A stretch of 6,764 nt of DNA from Chloroflexota bacterium (GTDB lineage Bacteria > Chloroflexota > Anaerolineae > Promineifilales > Promineifilaceae): positions 1 to 6,764 of the forward strand of contig JAUVOB010000080.1 in assembly GCA_030599405.1 (NCBI GenBank). Direction: 5' to 3'. A program made the position numbers and the translations under genes. Each line of letters opens with the position of its first letter. Within the stretch, counting starts at the first letter, position 1. This document shows positions 4,823 through 6,764 of this stretch, in pieces. The notes beneath the pieces are model-generated. The model did not search any database. It was not told the DNA's origin and was given only the letters and a program-made list of their open reading frames with translations.

Positions 4823-6764
4823 GTGGAACTACTAAGTAATCTTAATCCGGCCCAGAAGACGGCCGTTACCGCGGAAGGTGGACCTGTTTTGGTCCTTGCT
4901 GGTCCGGGAAGTGGAAAAACTCGCGTCCTAACCCACCGCATAGCCTACCTAATTCAAGAGCTGGGAGTCGATCCTTGGCGCATTATGGCCGTCACGTTTA
5001 CGAACAAGGCAGCCCGCGAAATGGTCCAGCGGGTAGGCCTATTGCTCGGCGGCAATCCACAGGGCATGACTCTGGGGACGTTCCATGCGACGTGTGTCCG
5101 GCTGCTTCGAAGGGAATCTAGTTCCTTATCTTCATATGACGCTAACTTCCTCATTTTTGACACCGATGATCAGCGGCGAGTCGTTACCCAGGCGATTAAG
5201 GATCTGAATATCGACGATTCCAGATTCCAGCCTGCCAGGATGCTGAATAACATCAGTAATGCAAAAAATGAGATTGTGACCGCCGATAGATTCGCCGCCT
5301 ACAACTATGTCTCAGAGGTCACACGAAGGGTATACCAACGTTACCAGGAGCTATTGGTTGCCAACAATGCCATGGATTTCGATGACTTGCTGATGAACAC
5401 GGTGCTGTTGCTCGATGAACATCCAACGATCCTTCAGCGCTATCAGCAGAGATATGAACATATCCTGGTTGACGAGTTTCAAGATACCAATACTGTCCAA
5501 TACGAGTTGTTGATAAGGCTCTCCGCCCATCACAAGAACATTTTTGTCGTTGGTGACGCCGATCAGTCCATTTATCGCTGGCGTGGTGCGGATTTTCGAA
5601 ACATCAGGCGGTTCCGCGAGCATTTCGCCCAATCCCAGCAAATTTTGCTTGAGCAGAACTACCGATCCACACAGATCATTCTCGACGCAGCGAAAGCCGT
5701 CATTCGCCAGAATCACGATCGCATAGATAAGGAACTATTTACGGATCGTTCAGGTGGAGAGCTAATTAGAGTAAGTGAAGCCTACAACGAAGCCGATGAG
5801 GCGAATGCGATCTTGGACATCATATCCGAGCTGGAATACCAGAATGTTCCTGCAGGCAGCTGTGCCATTATGTATCGGACGAATGCCCAGAGCCGTGTTC
5901 TGGAGGAGGCATTTGTACGCGCCGGTAGGAACTATCGTCTGGTAGGAGCCACCCGTTTCTATGGTCGCCGTGAAATCAGGGATCTCATTGCCTACCTGCG
6001 GCTTGTGTATAGCCATACAGATTCGGTGAGTTTCGCCCGGATTATCAACACACCCACGCGGGGGATCGGCAGAAAAACCCTTGATCTGTTTTATGGTTGG
6101 GCTGATCAGAATAATTGGCGCCCTGGTGAAGCACTGTTAGCCCTGGCACGCAGCGATGATTTGCAGCATCCATTTTCAGGACGAGCACATAATGCCCTTT
6201 CTCGTTTTGGAAAGAAGTTAAATGAGTGGATCGAACTAAGTGACCAGATAACCGTAGGAGACCTGCTTGATACCATCCTGGCTGGTATTGATTTTCGTGC
6301 CTATCTTGACGATGGAACTGAAATTGGGAGAGACCGGTGGGCGAATGTTACAGAGCTTCGAGGTGTCGCGGTCGAATATGAAGAACACGATCTTGGTCAG
6401 TTTCTTGAGCAGGTCGCTCTCGTGTCGGATGTCGACAACCTGGAAGACAGCTCAAACGTACCTACCCTATTGACCCTCCACTCGGCCAAAGGATTGGAGT
6501 TTCCGGTTGTTTTCATTATCGGGCTGGCAGACGGTACATTGCCCCATAACCGGTCTCTTGCGAACGGGGAGGAACTTGCGGAGGAACGGAGGCTGTTCTA
6601 TGTGGGTTTGACGCGGGCTCAGGAGCGGATATTCCTCTCCTATGCCTTTCGCCGTACCTCTTACGGCGAGTCCGAAGTAACAGTACCCTCTAGATTCTTA
6701 AACGACATACCGGTCGAACTGATCGAAGGAAGCGATATCCACCACCGCCGGCAGAAGACCATAA
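4823..6764 (+). CDS. pcrA: ATP-dependent DNA helicase of the PcrA/UvrD family (C-terminus cut by window edge)
   Basis: This superfamily 1A 3'-5' helicase unwinds DNA in nucleotide excision and mismatch repair and removes proteins such as recombinase from DNA. Its frame is open for 647 codons to the right edge. All helicase motifs seen so far are intact: Q motif LNPAQ (8-12); Walker A AGPGSGKT (26-33); Ia TFTNKAAREM; Ib-like GTFHATC; Walker B DEFQDTN (D217, E218); III GDADQSIYRWRGA (244-256); IV EQNYRST; V TLHSAKGLEF (from 551); and VI EERRLFYVGLTRAQ (from 587). The 2B-domain region (IGRDRWANVTEL) is also present. PcrA is usually around 720-750 residues, so roughly 75-100 residues, the non-catalytic tail, lie outside. 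GTG 4823 is the only start between the predicted transcription start and the Q motif; an in-frame TGA lies at 4775. Its ribosome site is weak (GAG, four bases away). PcrA versus UvrD cannot be settled by sequence alone. Confidence 0.96.
   Translation, partial: MELLSNLNPAQKTAVTAEGGPVLVLAGPGSGKTRVLTHRIAYLIQELGVDPWRIMAVTFTNKAAREMVQRVGLLLGGNPQGMTLGTFHATCVRLLRRESSSLSSYDANFLIFDTDDQRRVVTQAIKDLNIDDSRFQPARMLNNISNAKNEIVTADRFAAYNYVSEVTRRVYQRYQELLVANNAMDFDDLLMNTVLLLDEHPTILQRYQQRYEHILVDEFQDTNTVQYELLIRLSAHHKNIFVVGDADQSIYRWRGADFRNIRRFREHFAQSQQILLEQNYRSTQIILDAAKAVIRQNHDRIDKELFTDRSGGELIRVSEAYNEADEANAILDIISELEYQNVPAGSCAIMYRTNAQSRVLEEAFVRAGRNYRLVGATRFYGRREIRDLIAYLRLVYSHTDSVSFARIINTPTRGIGRKTLDLFYGWADQNNWRPGEALLALARSDDLQHPFSGRAHNALSRFGKKLNEWIELSDQITVGDLLDTILAGIDFRAYLDDGTEIGRDRWANVTELRGVAVEYEEHDLGQFLEQVALVSDVDNLEDSSNVPTLLTLHSAKGLEFPVVFIIGLADGTLPHNRSLANGEELAEERRLFYVGLTRAQERIFLSYAFRRTSYGESEVTVPSRFLNDIPVELIEGSDIHHRRQKTI

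Noticed and set aside
4954..6473. Frames inside the helicase gene (minus 4954-5163, 5351-5716, 5762-6016; plus 5544-5726, 6267-6473)
   Set aside because: The helicase frame is continuous and motif-complete across all of them.
1..6764. CRISPR array, insertion sequence, prophage, toxin-antitoxin or defence island
   Set aside because: No spaced repeats, transposase, integrase or paired small toxin/antitoxin genes are visible; nearly all sequence is explained by housekeeping-type genes.

Overview
The window looks like a stretch of chromosome from a bacterium of the Chloroflexota (Anaerolineae/Caldilineae-like or an uncultured relative). This assignment is an inference from the style of several proteins: the PcrA/UvrD helicase, an M23 peptidase with SH3-like repeats, an AarF/UbiB kinase and a small C-x-x-C protein. 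No marker gene settles it. Base composition looks moderate. The tRNA does not encode its CCA end, and most start codons have no convincing Shine-Dalgarno sequence. I see no phage, insertion sequence, CRISPR array, resistance gene or other mobile signature.

Layout. (1) Positions 1-1255, minus strand: an M23 zinc metallopeptidase followed by at least three SH3-like units. It runs off the left edge, so its C-terminus is missing. (2) Positions 1256-1384: a divergent promoter region. (3) Positions 1385-2692, plus strand: three small genes in a row, namely an unrecognised C-x-x-C protein (1385-1726), a monothiol glutaredoxin-like protein (1833-2144) and prolipoprotein signal peptidase LspA (2213-2692). 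(4) Positions 2774-4492, minus strand, convergent with lspA: a full-length AarF/UbiB/ADCK-type atypical kinase. (5) Positions 4545-4709, minus strand: tRNA-Glu(CUC) with its own consensus-like promoter and an intrinsic terminator, which insulates it from the kinase gene downstream. (6) Positions 4746-6764, plus strand: a consensus-like promoter and a PcrA/UvrD helicase gene cut by the right edge at about residue 647.

The genes do not form one pathway. LspA, the M23 enzyme and perhaps the C-x-x-C protein belong to envelope and lipoprotein biology. The glutaredoxin handles thiol redox, the UbiB-like kinase is probably membrane-bound and linked to isoprenoid or quinone lipids, and the helicase is housekeeping DNA repair and replication. 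I found no convincing new defence or mobile system. The points most worth a second look are the repeated proline-rich insert in the SH3-like units of the M23 protein, which also has no signal peptide; the leaderless-looking promoter and C-x-x-C protein at 1385; the CxxS active site of the glutaredoxin; and a 7-bp inverted repeat centred on the -35 box of the tRNA promoter.
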